Numbered from the stretch's first letter, positions 49,322 to 61,593 are shown. The stretch: DNA of 64,000 nucleotides from CAVQGZ01 sp964400785 (GCA_964400785.1 CAYNWB010000008.1:1-64000); one strand, 5' to 3'. Program-made: numbers and translations. Notes: generated from the letters alone by a model not told the origin.

Positions 49322-49326
49322 GAGAG

Positions 49327-49944
49327 CTACAGAGCGCCCTTCGTGGACGGCACGCCGCCCTCCCGGGGGTCGAGCGCCACGGCGTCGCGCAGCGCCCGGC
49401 CGAGGGCCTTGAACTGGGCCTCGACGACGTGGTGCGGGTCGCGTCCGGCCAGCACCCGCACGTGCAGCGCCACCGCGGCGTTGTGCGCCAGGGTCTCGAG
49501 CACGTGCCGGGTCAGCGACCCGACGTACGCGCTGCCCTGCCCGACGCCGATGAGCGCGTACTCCTGCCCGGCAGGCTCCCCGCTGTGCACGCAGTACGGG
49601 CGTCCGGCGAGGTCGACCGCAACCTGCACGAGCGTCTCGTCCAGCGGCACGAGAGCGTCCCCGAACCTGCGGATGCCGCGCTTGTCGCCCAGCGCCTCAC
49701 GCAGTGCCTGACCGAGGGCGATGGCGGTGTCCTCGACGCTGTGGTGGGCGTCGACATGCGTGTCCCCCTCGGTGCGCACCGTCAGGTCGAGCAGCCCGTG
49801 CCGACCGAGCTGCGCGAGCATGTGGTCGTAGAACCCGACGCCGGTCGAGACCTGGGTGCGCCCCGACCCGTCGAGGTCGAGCTCGACCAGCACGCTGGAC
49901 TCGCCGGTGACCCGTTCGACGCGGGCGGTCCGCGGTGCGTTCAT
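49327..49944 (-). CDS. hisB: imidazoleglycerol-phosphate dehydratase
   Basis: A 205-residue monofunctional dehydratase. Metal-binding histidine clusters are visible in GFYDHMLAQLGRHG, DTHVDAHHSVEDTAIALG and LHVRVLAGRDPHHVVEAQFKA. It has no phosphatase domain. It overlaps hisC by 4 bp. It converts imidazole glycerol phosphate to imidazole acetol phosphate. Confidence 0.96.
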   Translation of the reverse strand: MNAPRTARVERVTGESSVLVELDLDGSGRTQVSTGVGFYDHMLAQLGRHGLLDLTVRTEGDTHVDAHHSVEDTAIALGQALREALGDKRGIRRFGDALVPLDETLVQVAVDLAGRPYCVHSGEPAGQEYALIGVGQGSAYVGSLTRHVLETLAHNAAVALHVRVLAGRDPHHVVEAQFKALGRALRDAVALDPREGGVPSTKGAL

Positions 49945-51038
49945 GTGCCTACCTCTCGCTGCGTGACGGCCAGCAGCGCGTCACGAAATCGGTCCAGCTC
50001 GTGCTCGGTGCCCACGGTCACCCGCAACCATTGTGGGGGGCCCACCTCGCGCACGAGAACCCCGTGCTCGACCAGGGCCTGCCAGACGGCATGCCGGTCG
50101 TCGAAGGTACCGACGAGCACGAAGTTGGCGTCGGAGTCGGGCACCTGAAAGCCCTGGTCGCGCAACCACACCACCAGCGCGTCGCGAGACTGCCGCAGCC
50201 GGGCCACGTCGCGTTGCAGCACCTCGGCGTGCGCCAGGGCGACACGAGCGACAGCCTGGGTCAGCGACGACAGGTGGTAGGGCAGGCGGACGATGCGCAG
50301 AGCGTCCACCACGGCCGCGTCAGCGGCGGCGTAGCCCAGTCGGGCGCCGGCGAAGGCGAAGGCCTTGCTCATCGTGCGGGTCACGACCAGGCGCGGGCGT
50401 CCGGCCAGCAGGCTGACTGCGCTCGGTGTGCCGGCACGGCGGAACTCGCCGTAGGCCTCATCGACCACGACCATGCCGGTGGTGGCGTCGTAGATTGCCT
50501 CGACGACGTCGGGCGGCAGTGCCGTGCCGGTCGGGTTGTTCGGCGAGGCGAGCAGCACCACGTCGGGGGCGTATCGGCGTACCTGCTCGGCAGCGTCCAC
50601 GGCGGTGAGGGTGAAGTCGTCGGCCCTCGTGCCGGTCACCCAGGCCGTGTGCGTGTCCCTGGCGTACTCCGGGTACATCGAGTAGGTCGGCGTGAACGCC
50701 ATGGCGGTGCGTCCCGGGCCGCCGAACGCCTGCAGCAGCTGCACCATCACCTCGTTCGACCCGTTGGCCGCCCACACCTGGTCGGCGCGCAGCGGCACGC
50801 CGGTGTCGGCGGCGAGGTAGGCAGCGAGGTCGGCCCGCAGGGATCGGGCCTCGCGGTCGGGGTAGCGGTTCAGCCCGCGCACCTCGAGCTCGACGGCTCG
50901 GGCCGCCTCACGTGCCACCCGCTCCGGCGGCGGGTAGGGGTTCTCGTTGGTGTTCAGCCGCACGGGCACGTCGAGCTGCGGCGCACCGTACGGCGACGCG
51001 GCGACCAGCTCCGGGCGCAGCGGCAGGTCGGTCGTCAC
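49941..51038 (-). CDS. hisC: histidinol-phosphate aminotransferase
   Basis: A 365-residue class I/II PLP aminotransferase. Family motifs are LNTNENPYPPP, ANGSNEVMVQLL, ASPNNPTGT, VVVDEAYGEF, and the PLP lysine in TRTMSKAFAFAGARLGY. The GTG at 51038 overlaps the hisD stop (GTGA). It makes histidinol phosphate. Longer frames upstream are inside hisD. Confidence 0.95.
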   Translation of the reverse strand: MTTDLPLRPELVAASPYGAPQLDVPVRLNTNENPYPPPERVAREAARAVELEVRGLNRYPDREARSLRADLAAYLAADTGVPLRADQVWAANGSNEVMVQLLQAFGGPGRTAMAFTPTYSMYPEYARDTHTAWVTGTRADDFTLTAVDAAEQVRRYAPDVVLLASPNNPTGTALPPDVVEAIYDATTGMVVVDEAYGEFRRAGTPSAVSLLAGRPRLVVTRTMSKAFAFAGARLGYAAADAAVVDALRIVRLPYHLSSLTQAVARVALAHAEVLQRDVARLRQSRDALVVWLRDQGFQVPDSDANFVLVGTFDDRHAVWQALVEHGVLVREVGPPQWLRVTVGTEHELDRFRDALLAVTQREVGT

Positions 51039-52342
51039 GGACTCTGGTCGAAGCGCAACGACACCGCCGCGCCGTGGGCGGGCAGGTCCTCGGCTTGCGC
51101 GAGTGCCACCACGTGCGGGGCGCTGTCGCGCAACGCCTGCTCGTCGTAGCTGATCACGTGGATACCGCGCAGGAAGGTCTGCACGCTCAACCCCGAGGAG
51201 TGGATCGCGCACCCGCCGGTGGGCAGCACGTGGTTGGACCCGGCGACGTAGTCGCCGAGCGACACCGGGGCCCAGGGTCCGACGAAGATCGCGCCGGCGT
51301 TGTGCACCCGCGCCGCCACCGCGGCGGCGTCGCGGGTCTGGATCTCGAGGTGCTCGGCGGCGTAGGCGTCGATGACGGCGAGCCCCTGGTCGATGTCGCG
51401 CACCAGCACGACCGCGCTCTGCTCACCGCCCAGCGCGGTGGCGATGCGTTCGCTGTGCTTGGTCGCGGCGACCTGCTGGGGCAGCTCGGCGAGCACGGCG
51501 TCGGCAAGGGCGTCCGACGGGGTGACCAGCACGCTCGCCGCGAGCGGGTCGTGCTCGGCCTGGCTGATGAGGTCGGCCGCGACGTGCACCGGGTCGGCCG
51601 TGTCGTCGGCGAGGATCGCGATCTCGGTCGGTCCGGCCTCGGAGTCGATGCCGACGAGCCCCTCGAGCAGGCGCTTGGCCGCCGTGACGTAGATGTTGCC
51701 CGGGCCGGTGACAAGGTCGACGGCCTCGCACGACTGCGTGCCGTAGGCGAACATCGCCACGGCCTGGGCCCCGCCGGTGGCGTACACCTCGTCGACCCCG
51801 AGCAGCCGGCACACCGCCAGGATGGCGGGGTCGGGCCAGCCGTCGTTGTCGGCCTGCGGCGGTGAGGTGACCGCCAGCGACCGCACGCCGGCGGCCTGCG
51901 CCGGGACGACGTTCATGACGACGCTCGACGGGTACACCGCGAGCCCACCGGGCACGTAGAGCCCGACTCGACGCACCGGCACCCATCGCTCGGTGACGGT
52001 GCCCCCGGGCACCACCTGCGTGGTGACGTCGGTGCGGCGCTGGTCACCGTGCACCCGGCGGGCACGCTCGATCGACACCTCGAGAGCCTGTCGCACGGCT
52101 GGGTCGAGCCCCGCGAGCGCGGCGTCGAGCACGTGGTCAGGAACCCGCAGCGACGCCGGGCGGACGCGGTCGAACCGCTCGGCCAGGTCGAGCAGGGCGG
52201 CATCCCCGCGCTCGCGCACGTCGTCGCAGATCGGGCGCACCGTCGCCAGCGCGTGCTCGACGTCGAGCGCCGCCCGTGGCACGACGTGCCGGTAGTCACG
52301 CTCGCTGCGCGCCTCGCTCTGCCGCAGGTCCAGTCGCCGCAT
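51035..52342 (-). CDS. hisD: histidinol dehydrogenase
   Basis: A 435-residue enzyme that oxidises histidinol to histidine. It contains VPGGLAVYPSSVVMNVVPA, CRLLGVDEVYATGGAQAV, VDLVTGPGNIYVTAAKR, GPTEIAILAD, and the active-site histidine region EHLEIQTRDA with ATKHSERIAT. The ATG at 52342 follows directly after an in-frame GTG (52345) that is 8 nt from a TAGACT box; either could be the leaderless start. It is the first gene of hisD-C-B-small-H. Confidence 0.95.
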   Translation of the reverse strand: MRRLDLRQSEARSERDYRHVVPRAALDVEHALATVRPICDDVRERGDAALLDLAERFDRVRPASLRVPDHVLDAALAGLDPAVRQALEVSIERARRVHGDQRRTDVTTQVVPGGTVTERWVPVRRVGLYVPGGLAVYPSSVVMNVVPAQAAGVRSLAVTSPPQADNDGWPDPAILAVCRLLGVDEVYATGGAQAVAMFAYGTQSCEAVDLVTGPGNIYVTAAKRLLEGLVGIDSEAGPTEIAILADDTADPVHVAADLISQAEHDPLAASVLVTPSDALADAVLAELPQQVAATKHSERIATALGGEQSAVVLVRDIDQGLAVIDAYAAEHLEIQTRDAAAVAARVHNAGAIFVGPWAPVSLGDYVAGSNHVLPTGGCAIHSSGLSVQTFLRGIHVISYDEQALRDSAPHVVALAQAEDLPAHGAAVSLRFDQSP

Positions 52343-52353
52343 CACGCGACCAG

Positions 52354-52359
52354 AGTCTA
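52354..52359 (-). promoter_or_regulatory. -10 box of the his operon promoter
   Basis: TAGACT on the minus strand ends 8 nt before the GTG at 52345. It indicates a leaderless hisD message. Confidence 0.5.
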
Positions 52360-52414
52360 GGTCGGCCCTCGGGGCGCCGCCGCCGGGCGGTGGCGCCGGC
52401 CTCTGGGCCGGATC

Positions 52415-52515
52415 GGTGCCCGTGCGCATACAAAGTGCTCGCAGGCCCAATCCCGACCAGGGCGAACGCGGCTCGATGAACCGTGTGAAGGCCACTTTGT
52501 ATGGGCACGGGCACC
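52415..52515. repeat. large inverted repeat between hisD and the LON-domain gene
   Basis: Arms of 23 bp (52415-52437 and 52493-52515) with one mismatch, each containing GTGC-CATACAAAGTG or its complement, flank a 55-bp centre. It lies between the two divergent -10 boxes, so it could be a shared operator, a stem-loop, or a MITE-like element. No coding content. Confidence 0.8.
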
Positions 52516-52556
52516 CAACGGCGTGCGTCCGGCGCGCCCGCGCGCGCGCAGGGCCC

Positions 52557-52562
52557 TAGCGT
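52557..52562 (+). promoter_or_regulatory. -10 box of a probable leaderless promoter for the LON-domain gene
   Basis: TAGCGT ends 7 nt before the GTG at 52570. Confidence 0.5.
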
Positions 52563-52569
52563 GAGGCCC

Positions 52570-53253
52570 GTGGCCGTCTCGACCATCCCGCTGTTCCCGC
52601 TGGGCAGCGTGTTGTACCCCGGGCTGGCGCTGCCCCTGCACATCTTCGAGCAGCGGTACCGCCTGCTCGTGTCGCACCTGGCCGACGGCGAGACCGACGC
52701 CGAGCGATCGTTCGGCGTGGTGGCGATCCGGGCCGGCCACGAGGTCGGCGCCGCCTCGGTGAGCACGCTGCACGAGGTCGGCACAACCGCGGTGCTGCGC
52801 CGGGTGACCCCCTACCCCGACGGCCGCTTCGACATCCTCACCGCCGGAGCACGCCGGTTTCGCCTGCACCGGGTCGACGACTCGCTGCCGTACCTGCAGG
52901 CAGAGGTCGAGTGGCTGCCCGAGCAGGTCGGCGACGACGCCGAGGTGGTGCCCCTCGCGCGGGCGGTGCGTACCCGGTTCGGCCGCTACCAGCAGCTGCT
53001 GTCGGGAGGCGAGGACGACGAGGGAGTCGGGCGAGCCGACGCCCTGCCCGAGGACCCGACGGTTCTGTCGTACCTGGTGTCTGCGGCGATGCTGCTCGAC
53101 CTGCCCGATCGCCAACGCCTGCTCGCGTCGGCGAGCACCCAGTCTCGGCTGGGGCTGCTGCGAGGCCTGCTCGAGCGGGAGGAGACGTTCATCCGGCTGC
53201 TCGGCGCCGTGCCGGCCACCGACCTGCTGCGCGACGCCATCACGGTCAACTAG
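52570..53253 (+). CDS. LON peptidase N-terminal-domain protein
   Basis: A 227-residue protein consisting of the LON substrate-binding (N-terminal) domain alone. It opens IPLFPLGSVLYPGLALPLHIFE, then YRLLVSHL, FGVVAIR, and a helical C-terminal part rich in Leu/Arg. There is no ATPase or protease domain. Such stand-alone proteins are frequent in actinobacteria; function is not settled. The GTG at 52570 follows a -10 box; a GTG at 52561 overlaps that box. It precedes ybaK by 10 bp. Confidence 0.88.
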   Translation: MAVSTIPLFPLGSVLYPGLALPLHIFEQRYRLLVSHLADGETDAERSFGVVAIRAGHEVGAASVSTLHEVGTTAVLRRVTPYPDGRFDILTAGARRFRLHRVDDSLPYLQAEVEWLPEQVGDDAEVVPLARAVRTRFGRYQQLLSGGEDDEGVGRADALPEDPTVLSYLVSAAMLLDLPDRQRLLASASTQSRLGLLRGLLEREETFIRLLGAVPATDLLRDAITVN

Positions 53254-53263
53254 GCGTTCGGCG

Positions 53264-53761
53264 ATGGGCTCTCGACGCGGCACGGCGGGCACCCCCGCGT
53301 TGCGGGCGCTGCTGCAGGCCGGCGTGCCGTTCACCGAGCACCCGTACGACCACGACCCGAGCCACCCGTCCTTCGGCCTCGAGGCAGCGCAGGCGCTCGG
53401 CGTCGATCCCCGCACCGTGTTCAAGACCCTGCTCGCCGACGTGGACGGCCGCCTCGTGGTGGCGGTGCTGCCGGTGACGGCCTCGCTCAGCCTGAAGGCC
53501 CTGGCCGCGGCGGTCGGGGGCAAGCGGGCCAGGCTCGCCGACCCCAGCGTGGCCGAGCGCACGACCGGCTACGTCGTCGGTGGCATCAGCCCCCTGGGCC
53601 AGCGCACCGTGCTGCCCACCGTCGTCGACGACAGCGCCGAGGCGTTGCCGACCATGTACGTCTCCGGCGGACGACGCGGCCTGGACGTCGGGCTGGCGCC
53701 CGCCGACCTGGTTCGCCTCACGTCGGCCGTGACGGCGCCGGTCTGCGCTCAGGGGCGCTGA
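53264..53761 (+). CDS. ybaK: YbaK/EbsC-type Cys-tRNA(Pro) deacylase
   Basis: A 165-residue editing-domain protein that hydrolyses mischarged Cys-tRNA(Pro). Marks are GVPFTEHPYDHDPSH, the conserved Lys54 in TVFKTLLAD, LSLKALAAAVGGKRARLADP, YVVGGISPLGQR and YVSGGRRGLDVGLAPADL. Its 3' end overlaps the convergent membrane-protein gene by 44 bp. It is probably co-transcribed with the LON-domain gene. Confidence 0.92.
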   Translation: MGSRRGTAGTPALRALLQAGVPFTEHPYDHDPSHPSFGLEAAQALGVDPRTVFKTLLADVDGRLVVAVLPVTASLSLKALAAAVGGKRARLADPSVAERTTGYVVGGISPLGQRTVLPTVVDDSAEALPTMYVSGGRRGLDVGLAPADLVRLTSAVTAPVCAQGR

Positions 53762-54220
53762 GCGCCGCAACCACCAGCACGACCGCGACTGCCACGATCG
53801 GCCAGACCAGCAGGGCGGCGTAGGCGTTGAGCTCGGGCCCCGGCGTGACCTCACCGTCCGCGGTGGCCGCCACCAGCGTGTCGAGCCGACCCGGGCCGAG
53901 CTGCACGGCCAGCAGCCATGCCAGCATCGACCCGGCGGCGCCACCGCCGGCCAGCGTCAGCACGACGCGAACGCCGCGGTACCCGCGCAGCAGCAGGGTT
54001 GCCGCGCAGAGCAGGCCGGCCGCCACCCCGAGCAGCGTGAACGTGGCGTCCCCGGTGAAGATCGAGCCGTAGACGGCCTCACCCCGGGCGAACGGCTGAC
54101 CGTCGACCACCACGTAGGTGATCGTGGGCACCACCTGCCACCAGGCCACGCCCACGACGACCGCCACGGCGAGGTGCAGCAGCGTCGCCTCGAGCACGAG
54201 ACGACGGCTGCCTGCCCCGG

Positions 54221-54224
<4 letters not shown>
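53718..54224 (-). CDS. four-helix membrane protein (DUF2567-like)
   Basis: A 168-residue protein with four hydrophobic segments (LHLAVAVVVGVAWWQVVPTI, FTLLGVAAGLLCAATLLL, VVLTLAGGGAAGSMLAWLL, and LLVWPIVAVAVVLVVAALSA) and a short Pro/Arg tail. The GTG overlaps the dnaE stop as GTGA. It resembles the actinobacterial DUF2567 group by size and layout; I am not certain of the family. Function unknown. Confidence 0.72.
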
Positions 54225-57760
<3,536 letters not shown>

Positions 57761-57924
57761 TGGAGTGGGGACCTCCTCGCAGGGCGCTCGCTTCGGCAAC
57801 GACACCGGCGGCTGGACGCGGCGAGCGCCCGTCCGGCCAGTGCTGGGGAAGCAGGCTGCCAGGGTAGTCGCCGGCTGCGACACGACCGGGCGTGGCGCGC
57901 GCAGATGCCCGGATGTTGCCGGGA

Positions 57925-58629
57925 CTACAGCGCCCGCACGGCGTTGGCCAGCACGGCGTCGCGGACGTAGGCCGCCAGACCGTCCCGGCGCTGGTCGTAG
58001 TGACGGGCGAAGCGCTCGTCCGCCACGTACATCTCGCCAACGTCCATCGCCGCGTCGCTGTCAGCAGGCGTGCCCGCGTCGAGCAGCTCGGCGAAGGCGG
58101 CCTCGATCGCCTCCCCCTCGGCCTTGATCGCGGCCCAGTCCGTCTCGGTGTAGGCCTTCGTCCGCCGCGACGACTCCGCGTAGGCGTCGGACCCGCCCCA
58201 GCGCGTCCGCACCTCGTCGCCGAACTCCGCCTCGTTGCGCTCGAACGTGCCCAGTCCCGCGAACCGCTCGTCCTCGCTCATGCTCCGTGCTCCTTCCAGA
58301 CTCGTCAGGGTCGTCTCGACCAGCCGCTGCACCGCACGCAGCTGCTCGACCTGCTCGGCGAGCAGTCGGCGTTGCCGCAGCAGGGCGGCCCGTCTGTCGT
58401 GGGCCGGGTCGTCCAGCAGCGCGCGGATCTCAGCCAGGCCGAACCCGAGCCGGCGGTAGACGAGCAGCTCCTGCAGCCGGTCGAGGTCGTCCGGGGTGTA
58501 CTCGCGGTAGCCCGCGCGGCTGCGCGAGGACGGCACGAGCAGCCCCGTCTCGTCGTAGTGGTGCAACGTGCGCACCGACACGCCGGCCATGGCCGCCACG
58601 CGGCCGACCGAGTACCGGTGCTGCTCCAT
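57925..58629 (-). CDS. MerR-family regulator with TipAS-like ligand domain
   Basis: A 234-residue activator. The N-terminal MerR winged helix reads YSVGRVAAMAGVSVRTLHHY, then ETGLLVPSSRSRAGYREY. The dimer coiled coil follows (about 80-115). The C-terminal TipAS-type domain is all-helical, with AGLGTFERNEAEFGDEVRTRWG split across its start and YVRDAVLANA at the end. TipAL-type proteins bind thiopeptides or other hydrophobic drugs and activate efflux or resistance genes. The ATG is 8 nt from the -10 of a MerR-type promoter, suggesting autoregulation. No resistance gene is adjacent except the aldo/keto reductase upstream. Confidence 0.9.
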   Translation of the reverse strand: MEQHRYSVGRVAAMAGVSVRTLHHYDETGLLVPSSRSRAGYREYTPDDLDRLQELLVYRRLGFGLAEIRALLDDPAHDRRAALLRQRRLLAEQVEQLRAVQRLVETTLTSLEGARSMSEDERFAGLGTFERNEAEFGDEVRTRWGGSDAYAESSRRTKAYTETDWAAIKAEGEAIEAAFAELLDAGTPADSDAAMDVGEMYVADERFARHYDQRRDGLAAYVRDAVLANAVRAL

Positions 58630-58637
58630 GTCGACCG

Positions 58638-58668
58638 ACGCTAGGGCCTCACGCAGCGTGAGGGTCAA
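58638..58668 (-). promoter_or_regulatory. MerR-type promoter with 19-bp spacer and central dyad
   Basis: On the minus strand TTGACC (-35) and TAGCGT (-10) are 19 bp apart, the over-long spacer typical of MerR targets. The spacer contains the perfect palindrome CTCACGC-T-GCGTGAG (58648-58662). The regulator's ATG follows 8 nt after the -10. Confidence 0.75.
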
Positions 58669-58675
58669 GCGCGAC

Positions 58676-59578
58676 TCAGGCCAGCGCGTCCAGCGTCGCC
58701 CACTGCTCGTCGGAGAGCTCGACGTCGGCCGCGGCGCAGTTCTGCTCGAGGTGCGCCACGCTGCCCGTGCCCGGGATCGGCAGCATCACCGGGCTGCTGC
58801 GCAGCAGCCACGCCAGCGACAGCTGGGCCACGGAGTAGCCGGTCTCGGCGGCCAGCCGCGACACCGGCCCGTCGGCGCTGACGAGGTCGCCCCCGGCGAT
58901 CGGGAACCACGGGATGAACCCGACGCCGCGCTGCTCGCAGGCGGCCACCACGTCGGAGTGGGTGCGGTTGCCGACGTTGTAGATGTTCTGCACCGAGACG
59001 ACCTCGGCGTGCTGGCGCACCCTGTGCAGGGTGTCGACGTCGACCTCCGACAGACCGATGTGGCGGATCTTGCCGGCGGCCTGCATCTCGCTGAGCACGC
59101 CGACCTGGTCTTCGACCGGGTAGCGCTGGTCGACCCGGTGCAGCTGGTACAGGTCGATCCGCTCGACGTCGAGACGGCGCAGGCTCATCTCGACGCACTG
59201 GCGCAGGTAGTTGGGCTCCCCGAGCACGTGCCAGGCGTTCGGGCCCGTGCGCAGCAGACCACCCTTGGTCGCCACGACGACGCCGTCGTAGGGGTGCAGC
59301 GCCTCACGGATGAGGTCCTCGGACACGAACGGTCCGTAGGAGTCGGCGGTGTCGACGAAGTCCACGCCCAGCTCGACGGCGCGCCGCAGCACGGCGACTG
59401 CCGTCTCGCGATCGGCCGGCGGCCCCCACACCCCGGGACCGGTGATGCGCATCGCGCCGAACCCGAGGCGGCGCACCGTCATCGGGTCGTGGGTGAAGGC
59501 CCCGAGAGTGAAGGAGCCACTGCGAGCCACGGACGAGGAGGAGGGCTGCTGCGTCATACCCCCAGACTGCCAGGTCAT
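58676..59578 (-). CDS. aldo/keto reductase
   Basis: A 300-residue NADPH-dependent oxidoreductase TIM barrel. It has RRLGFGAMRITGPGVWGP, the catalytic Asp and Tyr in GVDFVDTADSYGPF, the Lys in VVATKGGLLR, DLYQLHRVDQRYP in place of the usual His, and VSVQNIYNVGNR. The ATG at 59578 overlaps the rluD stop (ATGA); an ATG at 59557 is an alternative start. Substrate unknown. It precedes the MerR gene, ending 8 bp before that promoter. Confidence 0.9.
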   Translation of the reverse strand: MTWQSGGMTQQPSSSSVARSGSFTLGAFTHDPMTVRRLGFGAMRITGPGVWGPPADRETAVAVLRRAVELGVDFVDTADSYGPFVSEDLIREALHPYDGVVVATKGGLLRTGPNAWHVLGEPNYLRQCVEMSLRRLDVERIDLYQLHRVDQRYPVEDQVGVLSEMQAAGKIRHIGLSEVDVDTLHRVRQHAEVVSVQNIYNVGNRTHSDVVAACEQRGVGFIPWFPIAGGDLVSADGPVSRLAAETGYSVAQLSLAWLLRSSPVMLPIPGTGSVAHLEQNCAAADVELSDEQWATLDALA

Positions 59579-60501
59579 GCCTCGCGAAGTGTGGCGAGGG
59601 CCGAGGCCAGGTCGTCGGGGTAGTCGCTGGTGAAGCGCACCCGCTGCCCCGTGCCCGGATGGTCGAGCTGCAGGGCGACGGCGTGCAGCCACTGGCGGGT
59701 GAGCCCGAGCCGGGACGCCAGCACCGGGTCGGCCCCGTAGGTGAGATCCCCCGCGCAGGGGTGCCGCATCGCCGCCATGTGCACGCGGATCTGGTGCGTG
59801 CGCCCCGTCTCGAGGTGCACCTCGACGAGCGAGGCCGCCGGGAACGCCTCGAGCGTGTCGTAGTGGGTGACGCTGGGCTTGCCTCCGGCGACGACGGCGA
59901 ACTTGTAGTCGGCACTGGGGTGCCGGCCGATGGGGGCATCGATCGTGCCGCGCAGCGGGTCCAGGCGCCCCTGCACGACGGCGTGGTAGGTCTTGTCGAC
60001 GGTGCGGTCACGAAACTGGGCCTTGAGGTCGCTGTAGGCGCGCTCGCTGGCCGCGACCACCATCAGCCCGGACGTGCCGACGTCGAGCCGGTGCACGACC
60101 CCCTGTCGCTCGGCGGCCCCGGACGTGGCGACGCGGTACCCGGCGGCAGCCAGACCGCCGACCACGGTCGGGCCGGTCCATCCCGGGGAGGCGTGGGCGG
60201 CCACCCCGACCGGCTTGTCGACCACCACGATGTCGTCGTCGGCGTGCACGACGTGCATGCCGGGGACGGGCTCGGCCACGACCGACACCGCACTCGGCGC
60301 CTCGGGCACCGTCACCTCGAGCCATCCTCCCGGCAGCAGGCGCGACGAGCGCGACAGCAGCTCGCCGTCCATGCTCGCCTCACCCCGCTCGATCAGCTCG
60401 GCGGCCTTGCTGCGCGACAGCCCCAGCATGCGGGCCAGGCCCACGTCGGCCCTCTCCCCGACCAGGCCGTCGGGCACCGGCAGGCTGCGCTGCCGGCTCA
60501 C
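59575..60501 (-). CDS. rluD: RluA/RluD-family 23S rRNA pseudouridine synthase
   Basis: A 308-residue protein. An S4 RNA-binding domain (about 20-75, LSRSKAAELIERGEASMDG) precedes the synthase domain. The catalytic Asp is in HRLDVGTSGLMV, with VVDKPVGVAAHASPG before it and LETGRTHQIRVHMA after it. It overlaps lspA by 4 bp, the usual lspA-rluD order. The exact rRNA position cannot be proven from sequence; RluD is the closest call. Confidence 0.92.
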   Translation of the reverse strand: MSRQRSLPVPDGLVGERADVGLARMLGLSRSKAAELIERGEASMDGELLSRSSRLLPGGWLEVTVPEAPSAVSVVAEPVPGMHVVHADDDIVVVDKPVGVAAHASPGWTGPTVVGGLAAAGYRVATSGAAERQGVVHRLDVGTSGLMVVAASERAYSDLKAQFRDRTVDKTYHAVVQGRLDPLRGTIDAPIGRHPSADYKFAVVAGGKPSVTHYDTLEAFPAASLVEVHLETGRTHQIRVHMAAMRHPCAGDLTYGADPVLASRLGLTRQWLHAVALQLDHPGTGQRVRFTSDYPDDLASALATLREA

Positions 60502-61058
60502 GCGGTGGCCTCACCCTCGTCCGGCGTCGACGTCGGCTCGGCACCCCGCTCCCCGGGCGGGACGTCGTAGGGCACGTCCCGCAGGCTGAGCAGCATGACC
60601 AGGGCGACCGAGCCGGTGATGGCGGCGTCGGCGAGGTTCCACACCGGGAACCCCGGCCACTCCACCCAGTCGATGACGTAGCCCCGCAGCGGGCCTGGCT
60701 GCTGGGTCATGCGGTCGATCAGGTTGCCCAGCGCGCCCCCCAGGATGCCGCCCAACGCGACCGCCCACCAGACGTTGCGCAGGCGTCGCGCCATGCGCAG
60801 GATCGCCACCGCCACCCCCATGGCGACCAGCGTGATCACCACGGTGTAGCCCTCGGCGAACCCGAACGCGGCCCCCGGGTTGTACACCAGCCGCAGCTGC
60901 CACCACGGGTCGACGAGCACGATGACCCGCCCGTCGGCGAGGGCGTCGACGGCCCACACCTTGGTGACCCTGTCGATCGCGACGACGACCAGCGCGACGA
61001 CCAGCAGGGTCGCGACGTAGCGGCGCGAGCTCAGTGTCGCTCTTGCCGCTGCTTGCAC
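60498..61058 (-). CDS. lspA: lipoprotein signal peptidase (signal peptidase II)
   Basis: A 186-residue four-helix membrane aspartyl protease. The catalytic aspartates are Asp115 (GNLIDRM) and Asp144 (VWNLADAAI). The VYNPGAAFGFAEG motif is typical, and the C-terminal tail is charged. The start is uncertain: the GTG at 61058 overlaps the DksA/TraR gene by 28 bp and lacks a clear ribosome site, and the first helix begins about 15 codons later. It cleaves lipoprotein signals such as those of the two binding proteins in this window. Confidence 0.9.
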   Translation of the reverse strand: MQAAARATLSSRRYVATLLVVALVVVAIDRVTKVWAVDALADGRVIVLVDPWWQLRLVYNPGAAFGFAEGYTVVITLVAMGVAVAILRMARRLRNVWWAVALGGILGGALGNLIDRMTQQPGPLRGYVIDWVEWPGFPVWNLADAAITGSVALVMLLSLRDVPYDVPPGERGAEPTSTPDEGEATA

Positions 61059-61492
61059 GCCAGGCAGAGGGTCGCGCGCGGGAACGCCTGCAGGCGGGCC
61101 TTGCCGATCGGCTTGCCGCACGACTCGCACACCCCGTAGCTCGAGGTCTCGATGCTGCGCAGCGCGCGCTCGACCTGGCCCAGGATCTCGCGGTGGCTGG
61201 CCGCGAGCGCCATCTCGTGCTCACGCTCGAAGGCCTTCGCACCCGTGTCGGCCACGTCCTCACCGCCCTCGTCGCCGGCACCCTGCAGCAGGTCGGCGAT
61301 GTCGGACTCGGCGTCGGCGATCTCGGCTCGCAGCCTCTCGGCGTCCTCGAGAAGCTCGTCGCGCACCTCGGCGAGCTCGGCCTCGGTCCAGGGCTGCTCG
61401 TCGTCGCGGACGACCAGGGTGTCGGCGTCCACGTCTGCCGTGGACACCGCCTTGCGGGTCGACGCACGCTTGGCGCCGCTTCGCTGTGCCAC
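61031..61492 (-). CDS. DksA/TraR-type C4 zinc-finger protein
   Basis: A 153-residue protein. An acidic coiled-coil N-terminal half (EAELAEVRDELLEDAERL) is followed by the zinc finger CESCGKPIGKARLQAFP and TLCLACKQRQE with four cysteines. DksA/TraR proteins bind RNA polymerase; actinobacterial members are poorly characterised. The GTG at 61492 has AGGAGG upstream. An overlapping ATG (61499) in another frame is not used. Divergent from ileS and upstream of lspA. Confidence 0.88.
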   Translation of the reverse strand: MAQRSGAKRASTRKAVSTADVDADTLVVRDDEQPWTEAELAEVRDELLEDAERLRAEIADAESDIADLLQGAGDEGGEDVADTGAKAFEREHEMALAASHREILGQVERALRSIETSSYGVCESCGKPIGKARLQAFPRATLCLACKQRQERH

Positions 61493-61593
61493 GGGACATC
61501 CCCTCCTTGCCAGGTCGCGCGAATATACGTGGCTGCAGCACCCCGAGCAACGACCAACGTCCCTTGACGCATCGCGTCGCGCCCACGGGCGGC

